NCBI GenBank assembly: GCA_964615365.1
Contig: CAZTOU010000016.1
Location: 1-64,000, forward strand
Source: CAVXZE01 sp964615365
GTDB lineage: Bacteria > Myxococcota_A > UBA9160 > UBA6930
DNA length: 64,000 nt
Reading direction: 5' to 3'
This document shows, piece after piece, positions 25,973 to 34,668 of this stretch (position 1 is the stretch's first letter; each line of letters starts with the position of its first letter). The notes below the pieces were generated by a model, which did no database searches, was not told where the DNA came from, and saw only the letters and a list, made by a program, of their open reading frames with translations. Made by a program: the position numbers and the translations under genes.

Positions 25973-27457
25973 TCAGTCGATCGCCAGGCGCTTCATCATC
26001 TTCTGGAGGGACTGGCGGGGGATGCCGAGGCGCTCCGCGGCGCGGGTCTTGCTTCCGGCCTCGCGCACGGCCTCCCGGATCATCGCCTGCTTCAAGGCAT
26101 CGACCGCCGTGTTCAGATCGGCCTCACGGGGGATCTCGATGCTGGATGAGGAGGCTTTGCGGCCGCCTGCGCGGAGATGCTCCGAGAGCATCTCCGCGTG
26201 CACCTTGTCTTCGTCGCCGGCCAGGGCGACCACCCGCTGGATCTCGTTCTCGAGCTCCCGGACGTTCCCGCTCCACTCGTAGGAGCAGAAGATGTCGATG
26301 ACCGCGTTGGTGAAGCCCCGAAGCGAGCGGCCCATCTTCTTGTTGGCGATGTCGAGGAAGTGATGAGCGAGGGCGGGAATGTCCTCTCGCCGCTCGCGCA
26401 ACGGCGGGATCGGGATCTCCACCACTCGGAGCCGGTAGTAGAGATCCTCTCGGAAGCGCCCGTCTTCCACCGCCTTGCGTAGATCGCGATTGCTGGCGGC
26501 GACCAGGCGCACGTCGACCTTGCGGGTCTCGGAGGACCCCAGCGGCCGGATCTCGCCATCCTGGAGCACGCGCAGCAGGCGAACCTGCATGCCGGGCTCG
26601 GTCTCGCCGACCTCGTCGAGAAAGATCGCGCCTCCGTCGGCCACCTCGAAGAGGCCCTTCTTGTCGGCGTGAGCCCCGGTGAAGGCCCCGCGTTTGTGGC
26701 CGAACAGCTCGCTCTCGAGCAGCGTGTCGGGCAGTGCACCGCAGTTCTGGGCGACGAAGCGCTTCTCCTTGCGCGGTCCGGCGTAGTGGATCGCGTGGGC
26801 CACCAGGTCCTTCCCGGTGCCCGTCTCGCCGAGGAGGAGCACCGTCGCGTCGGTCTGCGCGACCTTCTCCATCACCTCGAAGACCCGTCGCATCGCCGGG
26901 CTGGTACCGACGATCTGATCGAAGGAGTACTGCCGCTCGACTTCCTGGCGCAGGTAGACGTTCTCGGCGCGAAGCCGCTCGTTGGCCTCGGCCAGGGCTG
27001 CGGTGAGCTCCACGTTCTGGGTGGTCAGCGCATAGGCCTCGAGCGCCCGCTTCACGTCCACCCGAAGCTCGTCCGGCTCCCAGGGCTTCTGGATGTAGCG
27101 ATAGATCCGCCCATCGTTGATGGCGCGAACGATCGAGTGGATGTCCGCGTAGCCGGTGAGCATCATCCGCACGGTCTGGGGCTTGATCTCGATCACCTTC
27201 TCGAGAAACTCGACCCCGCTCATCGAGGGCATCACCTGGTCGACGATCACCAGGGCGATCTCCTCCCGCTCCAGGATCTCCAGGCCCTCGTGGCCGTTGG
27301 TCGCGGTGAAGACCCTGTAGTCCTCGCTCATCGTCAGCTCGAGGGACTCCAGGATGGCTTCCTCGTCGTCCACGATGAGGATGCCATAGGGGTGGGAGCC
27401 GGAGCGACGTCGGGCTCCTTCGATGACGCTGGAGCTGTCGTCCGTTGCGTCGATCAC
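25973..27457 (-). CDS. Sigma-54-dependent response regulator (NtrC family)
   Basis: This is a two-component regulator that activates RNA polymerase carrying sigma-54. The N-terminal receiver has the acidic pair in VDDEE and phospho-acceptor D73 (LVIVDQVMP). The central AAA+ domain has the Walker A GETGTGKD, the sigma-54-contacting GAFTGA loop, and a Walker B-type GGAIFLDEVG. A Fis-type HTH lies at the C-terminus (KTRAAERLGIPRQSLQKMM). All key residues are present, so it should be functional. No partner kinase is adjacent; the kinase at 32824 is one candidate. Confidence 0.94.
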   Translation of the reverse strand: MIDATDDSSSVIEGARRRSGSHPYGILIVDDEEAILESLELTMSEDYRVFTATNGHEGLEILEREEIALVIVDQVMPSMSGVEFLEKVIEIKPQTVRMMLTGYADIHSIVRAINDGRIYRYIQKPWEPDELRVDVKRALEAYALTTQNVELTAALAEANERLRAENVYLRQEVERQYSFDQIVGTSPAMRRVFEVMEKVAQTDATVLLLGETGTGKDLVAHAIHYAGPRKEKRFVAQNCGALPDTLLESELFGHKRGAFTGAHADKKGLFEVADGGAIFLDEVGETEPGMQVRLLRVLQDGEIRPLGSSETRKVDVRLVAASNRDLRKAVEDGRFREDLYYRLRVVEIPIPPLRERREDIPALAHHFLDIANKKMGRSLRGFTNAVIDIFCSYEWSGNVRELENEIQRVVALAGDEDKVHAEMLSEHLRAGGRKASSSSIEIPREADLNTAVDALKQAMIREAVREAGSKTRAAERLGIPRQSLQKMMKRLAID

Positions 27458-27631
27458 GTCCCTGCTCGCGTACTCGAGATCACCGATTCCAGCGCGGATG
27501 TCGATTCCGGGGCAAGATACCCGACCCCTCCCCTTCCCAGCAAAGGCGGGAGGAACGGACAGCGAGAAGGAACGGCGGGGAGCGGGAGGAGCCGGGAAGC
27601 CGAGGCTCCTCCCGCTGCCTTGGCCAGACGA

Positions 27632-28150
27632 CTATCGCCGTGCGGTCTTCTTCCGCGCCACCTTGCGGCGAGCGGTCTTCTTCCGCGCGGTCTTCTTCCG
27701 CGCCACCTTGCGGCGAGCGGTCTTCTTCCGCGCGACCTTCTTCCGCGCCACCTTGCGGCGAGCGGTCTTCTTCCGCGCGACCTTCTTGCGCGCCACCTTG
27801 CGGCGGGCGGTCTTCTTCCGCGCGACCTTCTTGCGCGCCACCTTGCGGCGGGCGGTCTTCTTCCGCGCGACCTTCTTGCGCGCCACCTTGCGGCGAGCGG
27901 CCTTCTTCCGACGGGTGGGTCGGCCGCGCCGGGCCATCTTGGTCCGTGCGACGTCACCGTCCTTGTCGATGAAGTAGAGGAACCCGTCCTCCCGCTTCAC
28001 CCCAGCCTTGGTAACCTGCTGGGGCTTGGCCCGCGACGGCTTCCCACCGCCCCGCGCCATCTTCGCCCGGCTGACGTTGCCCTTCTTGTCGAGGTAGTAG
28101 AGCCAGCCCTTCTCGCGGCGGACTCCGGTCCTCGCAACCTTCGTGGCCAT
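27632..28150 (-). CDS. Histone H1-like basic protein with repeated tail
   Basis: This 172-residue, very basic protein has two parts. Residues 1-80 hold a duplicated module of about 29 residues, the copies beginning VARTGVRREKGWLYYLDKKG and VTKAGVKREDGFLYFIDKDG. The tail consists of six copies of a 15-residue unit of the form KKTARRKVARKKVAR, as in histone H1-like nucleoid proteins. It probably binds and compacts DNA. The ATG at 28150 has AGGAG seven bases upstream. It stands alone, with its own strong promoter. Confidence 0.85.
   Translation of the reverse strand: MATKVARTGVRREKGWLYYLDKKGNVSRAKMARGGGKPSRAKPQQVTKAGVKREDGFLYFIDKDGDVARTKMARRGRPTRRKKAARRKVARKKVARKKTARRKVARKKVARKKTARRKVARKKVARKKTARRKVARKKVARKKTARRKVARKKTARKKTARRKVARKKTARR
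27638..27907. repeat. Six tandem 45-bp repeats within the histone-like gene
   Basis: Six units of 45 bp encode the 15-residue tail unit. Each unit is built of a 30-bp and a related 15-bp half. The middle units are almost identical, which suggests recent expansion or gene conversion. Repeat number may vary among strains. Confidence 0.85.
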
Positions 28151-28264
28151 CGACCATCTCCTTCTCTTTTCAATCGGTGTGCTACCCGCCCGCGCGGGGT
28201 TCGCGGGACTTCGGAGGAGGAGCACCGACGAGCCCGGGGGGCGGTGGTCGACGGTACACTGAAG

Positions 28265-28318
28265 ATGATCGGTCCCCCCACCGTCGGTGTCAATGCTTTT
28301 TCGGGCATTTACCGACGG
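28265..28318 (-). promoter_or_regulatory. Promoter and dyad upstream of the histone-like gene
   Basis: On the minus strand TTGACA (28293-28288), a perfect -35, is followed after 17 bases by GATCAT (28270-28265). A dyad, CCGTCGGT (28281-28288) with ACCGACGG (28311-28318), overlaps the -35 and encloses a second pairing, AATGC with GCATT. It may be an operator or a terminator for gshB upstream. The leader would be about 107 bases. Confidence 0.5.
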
Positions 28319-28409
28319 AGCTGCGATCCGGGGCGGGTCGGGAGCGCAGGCCGGGGAGCGTCCGGCGACCGCAGCGGGCCCGGGAAGACCCGAGAGGCCC
28401 GGTCCGAAG

Positions 28410-29384
28410 TCAGGGGGCGGCCTCGGATTCCCCCTCGAGAAGAGCCTCCACGCGCTCGAAGAAGGTCTCCTCGTAGCGAACCCCGTCGAGGGCGTTCATC
28501 TCCTGGAGCCCGGTCGGGCTGGTGACGTTCACCTCGGTGAGCAGGCGCCCGATCACGTCGATTCCGACGAAGAAGAGGCCGTCCCGCCGGAGTCGGGGCG
28601 CGATTCGTTCGATGATCTTGCGGTCGTGCTCGTCGACGACCGCCTTCACCGGCTTCCCCCCGACGTGGAGATTCGACCGGGTCTCGCCCTCGGCGGGCAC
28701 CCGGAGCACCGCGCCGAGCGGCTCTCCATCGACGAGGAGGATCCTCTTGTCGCCCTCGCGAACCGCCGGGATGTAGCGCTGGGCCATGGTCCAGCGGGCC
28801 TCGAAATCGGTCGACTGCTCGAGAATCGAGAAGAGATTCCGGTCGTCCTGGCGAACGTAGAAGATCCCCTCCCCTCCCTTGCCGTCGAGGGGCTTGACGA
28901 TCATCTCGCCGCCCATCTTCCCCATGAAACCGATCAGCTCCTCGATCTCCCGGGTCACGCAGGTCTCCGGTATCAGGTCGGGAAAGTGCAGGGCGTAGAG
29001 CTTCTCGTTGGCCGCCAGGATCCCCTCCGGCCGGTTCAGCACCCGCGCCCGGCGGCACAGCGAGAGGATCTGGGTGACGGTGACGTAGTCCGCGTCCACC
29101 GGGGGGTCCTTGCGCTGGAAGACCAGATCGAGTTCGTCGTCGACGACCACCCGTCGAGCCGGCTCCAGATCCACGTGCCGGCCGGCCTCCCGACGGAGCC
29201 TGGCCGGCTGGATACGCGCCATCACCCGGGCCCCGTCGATGCCCAGATCCGCCGGATCCGCGTAGAAGACCCGGTGGCCCCGGCGCTGGGCTTCGAGCAT
29301 CAGGGCGAAGCTGGTGTCCGCCTCGATGTCCACCTTCTCGATGGGATCCATTACGAAGGCCATGGCGGCTTCGCGTTTCGTCAT
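28410..29384 (-). CDS. gshB: Glutathione synthetase
   Basis: This ATP-grasp enzyme joins gamma-glutamylcysteine and glycine to make glutathione. The N-terminus (FVMDPIEKV, DTSFALMLEAQRRG) and the ATP-grasp segments (IVKPLDGKGGEGIF, VGIDVIG, EVNVTSPTG) match GshB. Length (324) is normal. ATG 29384 is used; a second ATG seven codons later aligns better with the E. coli start. It diverges from the PBP1A gene. Confidence 0.94.
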   Translation of the reverse strand: MTKREAAMAFVMDPIEKVDIEADTSFALMLEAQRRGHRVFYADPADLGIDGARVMARIQPARLRREAGRHVDLEPARRVVVDDELDLVFQRKDPPVDADYVTVTQILSLCRRARVLNRPEGILAANEKLYALHFPDLIPETCVTREIEELIGFMGKMGGEMIVKPLDGKGGEGIFYVRQDDRNLFSILEQSTDFEARWTMAQRYIPAVREGDKRILLVDGEPLGAVLRVPAEGETRSNLHVGGKPVKAVVDEHDRKIIERIAPRLRRDGLFFVGIDVIGRLLTEVNVTSPTGLQEMNALDGVRYEETFFERVEALLEGESEAAP

Positions 29385-29464
29385 TTAGCTGATCTCCGCG
29401 ATTGCCGATTCGTTAGCGCAGTGGGCGGGCCCTCGGCTACGGTGCGCCAAGTATCGGAGATTGA

Positions 29465-32002
29465 ATGGCTCTTCGTTGGTCCCGAGCGATGCGACTGCTC
29501 CTCAGCGGGGTCATTCTGCTGGGCCTGGCGACGGGAGCAGCAGCCGCCGCGGTCTACATGGCGTTTCTCCGCGATCTCCCCGATTTCCGGACGCTGGAGG
29601 ACTACCGGCCCGCCCTCACCTCCACGGTGCTGGACCGAAACGGCATCCTGATCGGGGAGTTCTACGAGTATCGCCGCCGGGTGATCCCTCTCTCGGAGGT
29701 GCCCCGGCTGGTCATCCAGGCCTTCCTGGCCGCCGAAGACGACACCTTCTACGAGCACTCCGGCATCGACTACCTCTCGATCGTGCGGGCCGCCTGGGCC
29801 AACCTGCGCGCCGGCGGCGAGACCCGCCAGGGAGCCAGCACCATCACCCAGCAGATGGTCAAGCAGCTGCTGCTCTCCCCGGAGCGGACCTACCGCCGCA
29901 AGATCCGCGAGCTGATCCTGGCCCGTCGGATCGAGGAGCGCTTCTCCAAGGAGGAGATCCTCTTCCTCTATCTGAACCAGATCTACTTCGGGAGTGGCGC
30001 CTACGGGATCAGCGAGGCGGCCCACACCTACTTCGGCAAGGAGGTCGCCGGCCTCACCGTGACCGAGGCGGCGCTCCTCGCCGGGCTTCCCAAGGCGCCC
30101 AGCCGCTACTCCCCCTTCCTGCATCCCCCGCGCGCCGAGGAGCGGCGGCTCTACGTGCTGGAACGCATGCGCCAGGAGGGCTTCATCGACGAGGCGAGCT
30201 ACGCCGCCTCCGTCTCCGAGGTGCCCGTGCTCAGACCTCCCCCGGAGCGGGAGGCCTACCAGGCGGCGGCCTACTTTGCCGAAGAGGTTCGGAAGGTCCT
30301 GTTCGATCGGCTCGGCAGCGACCTGGTGCTCCACGGCGGTCTCACCGTCGAGACCAGCCTCGACCTCGGACTCCAGCAGGCCGCGGTGGAGGCAATCGAA
30401 AAGGGCCTCCAGAACCTCGATCACCGCCAGGGATACCGGGGGCCGGTGCGGCGGGTCGAGCCCGCAGACGTCGAGGCCGAACGCGTGGCTCTGGCCACGG
30501 AGAACGAGCTGGTGCCCGACGAAGCGGGGCTTCCCCCCGAGCTTCCCTTGGATCGACCGCTCCTGGGGGTGGTGCTCTCCGTCGACCGGGAGAGCGATTC
30601 GGCCCGCGTCGCCTTCTCTCCGGAGATCGAGAGCACCGTTCTCCTCGAGGACGTCCAGTGGGCCCGGCCCGCGGACCCGACCAGCTACCCCCGGAACGTG
30701 AAGTCCATCGAAACCGTGTTTGCCGTGGGAGACGTGGCCCGCTTTCTCGGCGAGCCCGACGACGCCGCCACGGAGGGAGACGATGCGGCCCCCTCGGTAC
30801 GGGTCACCCTCTACCAGGAGCCCGAGGTCCAGGGAGCACTGCTCTGCTTCGACGTGAACGACGGGGACGTCCTGGCTCTGGTGGGCGGCCGTGACTTCGA
30901 CCAGAGCGAGTTCAACCGGGTGACCCAGGCCCGCCGGCAGCCGGGCTCGGCGTTCAAGCCGATCATCTATGCGGCGGCCCTCGGCCGCGACCTCACACCC
31001 GCCTCGATCATCTACGATCGCCCGGTGGTCTACGAGGATCCCAAGTCGGGCTTCACCTGGCGCCCGGAGAACTACGGACGCCGCTTCCTGGGTCGCCTCA
31101 CCATGGGCGAGGCCCTGGCCCGCTCCGTCAACAACGCCACCATCCATCTGCTGAAGGACGTGGGAATCGACTACGTGATGGAGTTCGCCCGCCGCATCGG
31201 CATCGAGGCCCCCCTGGAGAGGAACCTCGGCCTGGCCCTGGGCTCGAACCCGGTGAGCCTGCTCGAGCTGACCCGCGCCTATGCCGTGTTTCCCGCCGGC
31301 GGGCAGGAGGTGAAGCCGCGCTTCATCCACCGCGTCCTCGACCGGGACGGAGAGGTGCTCCTCGAAGACCTGCTTCTCGGTCACGTCGACACTCCGGAGG
31401 TCGAGGCGAACGGCCTCGGAGAAGAAGGAAATCGAGCCGAAGAGGATGAGCTCCTCGCTGGAGCACCGGCCGACGACGCCGAATCGCACGAGCCCGACCC
31501 CGACGCACTGCCCCCGGGACAGCTGATCTCGGAGACCCACGCGTACCTGGCCGCCGATCTCTTGCGCGGGGTGGTCAACCACCCTCGCGGAACCGGCCGC
31601 CGGGCGCGCTCGCTGGGGAAGCCGGTGGCCGGCAAGACCGGGACCACCAACGACCAGGGGGACGCGTGGTTCGTCGGCTTCTCTCCCGACGTCGCCACCG
31701 GGGTGTGGGTCGGCTACGACGAGAAGCGGGTCCTCGGCCGAGGGGAAACCGGGGGGCGCGCCGCCCTTCCGATCTGGATCGACTACATGGGCGAGGCGCT
31801 GCGAGATCGTCCGGCACGCGACTTCGAGGTCCCCGACGGCATCGTCTTCGCGCGCGTGGATACGCGGACCGGGCTGCTGGCCTCGTCGGAGACCGAGACG
31901 AGCCTCTTCCAGGCCTTTCTGGAGGGGACCGAGCCCCGCGAGCAGAGCGCCGCGACTGCCTCCGGAAGCGAAGATCAGCGGCGCCTGCGCCTCGACTTCT
32001 GA
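29465..32002 (+). CDS. mrcA: Penicillin-binding protein 1A
   Basis: This bifunctional peptidoglycan polymerase is anchored by one N-terminal helix. The glycosyltransferase domain has AAEDDTFYEHSGID and QGASTITQQMVKQL. An OB-like region is inserted at roughly residues 320-430. The transpeptidase serine is in RQPGSAFKP, followed by SVNN and KTGTT. All three active-site motifs are present. The acidic stretch near residues 645-675 is an insertion. Confidence 0.95.
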   Translation: MALRWSRAMRLLLSGVILLGLATGAAAAAVYMAFLRDLPDFRTLEDYRPALTSTVLDRNGILIGEFYEYRRRVIPLSEVPRLVIQAFLAAEDDTFYEHSGIDYLSIVRAAWANLRAGGETRQGASTITQQMVKQLLLSPERTYRRKIRELILARRIEERFSKEEILFLYLNQIYFGSGAYGISEAAHTYFGKEVAGLTVTEAALLAGLPKAPSRYSPFLHPPRAEERRLYVLERMRQEGFIDEASYAASVSEVPVLRPPPEREAYQAAAYFAEEVRKVLFDRLGSDLVLHGGLTVETSLDLGLQQAAVEAIEKGLQNLDHRQGYRGPVRRVEPADVEAERVALATENELVPDEAGLPPELPLDRPLLGVVLSVDRESDSARVAFSPEIESTVLLEDVQWARPADPTSYPRNVKSIETVFAVGDVARFLGEPDDAATEGDDAAPSVRVTLYQEPEVQGALLCFDVNDGDVLALVGGRDFDQSEFNRVTQARRQPGSAFKPIIYAAALGRDLTPASIIYDRPVVYEDPKSGFTWRPENYGRRFLGRLTMGEALARSVNNATIHLLKDVGIDYVMEFARRIGIEAPLERNLGLALGSNPVSLLELTRAYAVFPAGGQEVKPRFIHRVLDRDGEVLLEDLLLGHVDTPEVEANGLGEEGNRAEEDELLAGAPADDAESHEPDPDALPPGQLISETHAYLAADLLRGVVNHPRGTGRRARSLGKPVAGKTGTTNDQGDAWFVGFSPDVATGVWVGYDEKRVLGRGETGGRAALPIWIDYMGEALRDRPARDFEVPDGIVFARVDTRTGLLASSETETSLFQAFLEGTEPREQSAATASGSEDQRRLRLDF

Positions 32003-32013
32003 CGCCGCGACAA

Positions 32014-32080
32014 CGGGGACGTTCCTTGCGTTCTTGCGTTTTCGGTACCCGAAAACGCAAGAACGCAAGGAACGTCCCCG
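32014..32080. repeat. Perfect 32-bp inverted repeat between convergent genes
   Basis: The arms 32014-32045 and 32049-32080 are exact reverse complements of 32 bases with a three-base centre. Each arm starts CGGGGACGTTCC from the outside. It fills the gap between PBP1A and the HAD gene and touches the HAD stop codon. It should stop transcription from both sides and resembles REP-type genomic palindromes. No second copy was seen in this window. Confidence 0.85.
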
Positions 32081-32767
32081 CTAGAGGCCGAAGAGGCGGG
32101 TCAGCTCCGGCGGGGAGTGAACGATGTAATCCGCGCCGGCGTGACGAAGCTCGGGGACGCTTCCGATCCCCCAGCTCACCCCCACCGTCACCAGCCGCAT
32201 CGCACTGCCCGCCAGGACGTCGAAGTGACGATCCCCCACCATCGCACCGGGGCTAGGGGAGCCGGAGGAGGGGATCTCGAGTCCCAGGGCCTCCATGGCC
32301 CGCTCCAGCGTCTGTGTCTTGCTTTCCTGACGGCCCGAGTCCAGCGGTGGACCGACGATCAGGGCGAAGCAGTCGGCGATCCCGAGCTTCTCGAGGATCG
32401 GCCGGGCAAAGGCATCCGGCTTGGAAGTGACGACGGCGAGGAGGCGGTGCTCCTTGAGCCGCTGCACCGCCTCCTCGATGCCCGGCATCAGGGTCGTCTC
32501 GTCGAGGCAGGTCTCGCGATAGCGCTCGCGGTAGCTCTCGACGCAGGCTTCGGCCAGCCCCGGATCCAACGCCTCCGACTCGAGGATCTCCCGAAAGGCC
32601 TGGAGGAGAGGCGGGCCGATCGAGGAACGCAGGCTCTCTTCGGGCCGGGGCGCCAGCCCCTGTCGTTCCAGGGCGAAGTTGATCGAACGCGGGATGGCGA
32701 TGCTGGAATCCACCAGCACGCCGTCGAGATCGAAGAAGACCGTACGGATTTCACCTAGGTCGGACAC
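32081..32767 (-). CDS. HAD-family phosphatase (phosphoglycolate phosphatase-like)
   Basis: This is a haloacid-dehalogenase phosphatase. The nucleophile is in motif I, FFDLDGVLVD (D-x-D). Motif II is the Thr-Ser of VVTSKPDAF, and motif III and IV residues are the downstream Lys and the acidic pair in MVGDRHFD. The cap helices lie between residues 20 and 90, as in Gph-type enzymes. The substrate is not known; phosphoglycolate or a nucleotide is possible. The start is GTG 32767. Confidence 0.85.
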   Translation of the reverse strand: MSDLGEIRTVFFDLDGVLVDSSIAIPRSINFALERQGLAPRPEESLRSSIGPPLLQAFREILESEALDPGLAEACVESYRERYRETCLDETTLMPGIEEAVQRLKEHRLLAVVTSKPDAFARPILEKLGIADCFALIVGPPLDSGRQESKTQTLERAMEALGLEIPSSGSPSPGAMVGDRHFDVLAGSAMRLVTVGVSWGIGSVPELRHAGADYIVHSPPELTRLFGL

Positions 32768-32823
32768 GGATTTGCCGGCTTTCGCATTGACACGGCCACC
32801 GCGGACACGGTAGCAACCGGAAC

Positions 32824-34008
32824 GTGGAGGAACGGGGCTTCACGACCACGGGACGGCCCGAACTGCGGAGGCGTCCCGAGAGGCGCAGCCTCCGAGCCGA
32901 CGAGGACTTCCAGAGCCTCCTCGCCGTCGCCGTGCAACGTCTCGCCGCAGCGACCGGCGCGGACCGCACCGCTGCCTGGAGCCGCGGTGAAAACGGCGCG
33001 CCGGTGGTTCGAGCCGCTCAGATGATCGGCTCTGCGCTGCTTCTCCCCGAAGAGTGGGAGTACGCGGCGGTCGCCTCCCTCTCCGAGGCGAGCGACCTCG
33101 GAAAGATCGGGCTCCACCGGATCGTCGAACGGCACGGGTTCACGGCGGCGGCTCCGGTTGCGGGAGGAGAGGAGGGCACCGCGGCGGTGCTCCTGCTGGG
33201 CGAAGAAGACGCGCTCACGAAACCGGTGAGGCCGCGGATCCTCGCCGAGCTGGGGGCGGCGGCGCGGCGGCTGCGGGGTCCGGCGACTGCGGCCCTGGCG
33301 GCGGGGGGTCTCGCCCGGCTGGATGCAGAGGTCCGCCGGCTGGACCGACTGGCCGCACTCGGCGGCCTGGTCGCGGAGATCGTCCACGAGATCCGCAACC
33401 CCCTGGTCTCGGTGAAGACCTTTCTCCAGCTTCTCCCGGAACGGGAGGCGGATCCGGAGTTCCGCGAGGGCTTCCTCGAGGTGGCGTCGGAGGAGGTGCG
33501 CCGCATCGAGCGGCTCCTGGATGCGGTGCTCCAGCACGGGCGGCCGGCGTCGCCGCGTCGCGTCGAGGCCACCAGCTCGGCCACCGATGCCTTCGAATCG
33601 GTGTCACAGCTGGTCGGCTACCGGGCGACGGAACGCGGCGTGCGCCTCGAGATCGACGCCGAAGGGGACCTTCCCGAAATCCACCTCGTCGCCGACTCGC
33701 TGCGGCAGGTGGTGCTGAACCTCTGCCTCAACGCCATCGACGCGACGCCGCCCGGCGGTTGCGTCCGCCTGCGGGCGAATCGCTCGGAGGGTCACGTGGT
33801 GATCCACGTCGAAGACGAGGGTCCGGGGATCCCGACGGAGCTCGCGACGAGGATCTTCGAGCCCTTCGTCTCGACCAAGGAGGACCGACCCGGCGGGCTG
33901 GGCCTCGCCATCACCCGGCGCATCGTCGAGGAGGCCGAGGGGACGATCGAGGTCGCGGAGCGCCCCTCGGGAGGCTCCGCCTTCACGCTTCGGCTGCGCG
34001 CGGTTTAG
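32824..34008 (+). CDS. Sensor histidine kinase with GAF-like input domain
   Basis: This soluble two-component kinase has a GAF-like sensory region at residues 25-150. It is followed by a HisKA domain with phospho-acceptor H188 (EIVHEIRNPLVS) and a HATPase domain with N (NLCLNAID), G1 (EDEGPGIP), F and G2 (GGLGLAI) boxes. No transmembrane segment is seen, so the signal is probably cytoplasmic. It overlaps the hydrolase on the opposite strand at its stop. No response regulator is next to it. Confidence 0.88.
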   Translation: MEERGFTTTGRPELRRRPERRSLRADEDFQSLLAVAVQRLAAATGADRTAAWSRGENGAPVVRAAQMIGSALLLPEEWEYAAVASLSEASDLGKIGLHRIVERHGFTAAAPVAGGEEGTAAVLLLGEEDALTKPVRPRILAELGAAARRLRGPATAALAAGGLARLDAEVRRLDRLAALGGLVAEIVHEIRNPLVSVKTFLQLLPEREADPEFREGFLEVASEEVRRIERLLDAVLQHGRPASPRRVEATSSATDAFESVSQLVGYRATERGVRLEIDAEGDLPEIHLVADSLRQVVLNLCLNAIDATPPGGCVRLRANRSEGHVVIHVEDEGPGIPTELATRIFEPFVSTKEDRPGGLGLAITRRIVEEAEGTIEVAERPSGGSAFTLRLRAV

Positions 34009-34616
34009 CGGAGCCAGTCGGCGGCGATGCGGCTGATGTCGGCCAGACCCGCGCCGAAGAAGTGGTCGGCGATGGGGATCACCTCCATCTGGACGCCCGG
34101 GGCGGCCTCCGCGAGCTCGCGCAGTTCGGCCTCATCGACCAGGGAATCGCACTCGCCGACCAGGACGAGCACCGGTCTGGCAAGGCGCTGGAAGGCGTCC
34201 GGCGGAAGCATGCTGGACGGGGGTGCGACCAGGACCAGGCGCTCGACCCGCTCTTCCGCGACGGCGACCCGCACCGCGGCCGCCGCACCGAAGGAATAGC
34301 CGCAGGCGACGAGGGGACCGGCGACGGTCTCTCCCATGTGGGTGAGAGCCGCGCGGTAGTCCACCTCGGCATCCGCCCCGTCACCACTCGGCGAGCCAAA
34401 GCTGGCACCGACGCCGCGCCAGTTGAAGCGCAGCGAAGCGATTCCGGCCTTGGTGCAGGCGTAGGCGATCTCGCTCAGGACCGGCGACTCGACGCTGCCC
34501 CCGTACAGGGGGTGGGGGGGCGCAATCACGGCGCCGCGATCCGAGCCCGCAGCGCCTGCGATGAAGATCCCCTCGAGGTCTCCGCCCGCTCCACCCGGCA
34601 GGGCGATCGTCACCAT
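34005..34616 (-). CDS. Alpha/beta hydrolase
   Basis: This 203-residue hydrolase has a nucleophile elbow GYSFGA, an acidic loop (VGECDSLVD) and a C-terminal His (IADHFF), the usual catalytic triad. The N-terminal oxyanion segment is PPHPLYGG. This pattern fits the small dienelactone-hydrolase-like or lipid-binding family. ATG 34616 has AGAGGA five bases upstream and is preferred to the longer frame. The substrate is unknown. Confidence 0.85.
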   Translation of the reverse strand: MVTIALPGGAGGDLEGIFIAGAAGSDRGAVIAPPHPLYGGSVESPVLSEIAYACTKAGIASLRFNWRGVGASFGSPSGDGADAEVDYRAALTHMGETVAGPLVACGYSFGAAAAVRVAVAEERVERLVLVAPPSSMLPPDAFQRLARPVLVLVGECDSLVDEAELRELAEAAPGVQMEVIPIADHFFGAGLADISRIAADWLR

Positions 34617-34668
34617 CCGTTCCTCTTGACGCGACCTCATTGGGCCAAGCTCCCATGGGTGGAGGTGC

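Noticed and set aside
27638..27907. A CRISPR-like array
   Set aside because: Repeat units are contiguous, with no unique spacers, and they encode the basic tail of a protein in frame.
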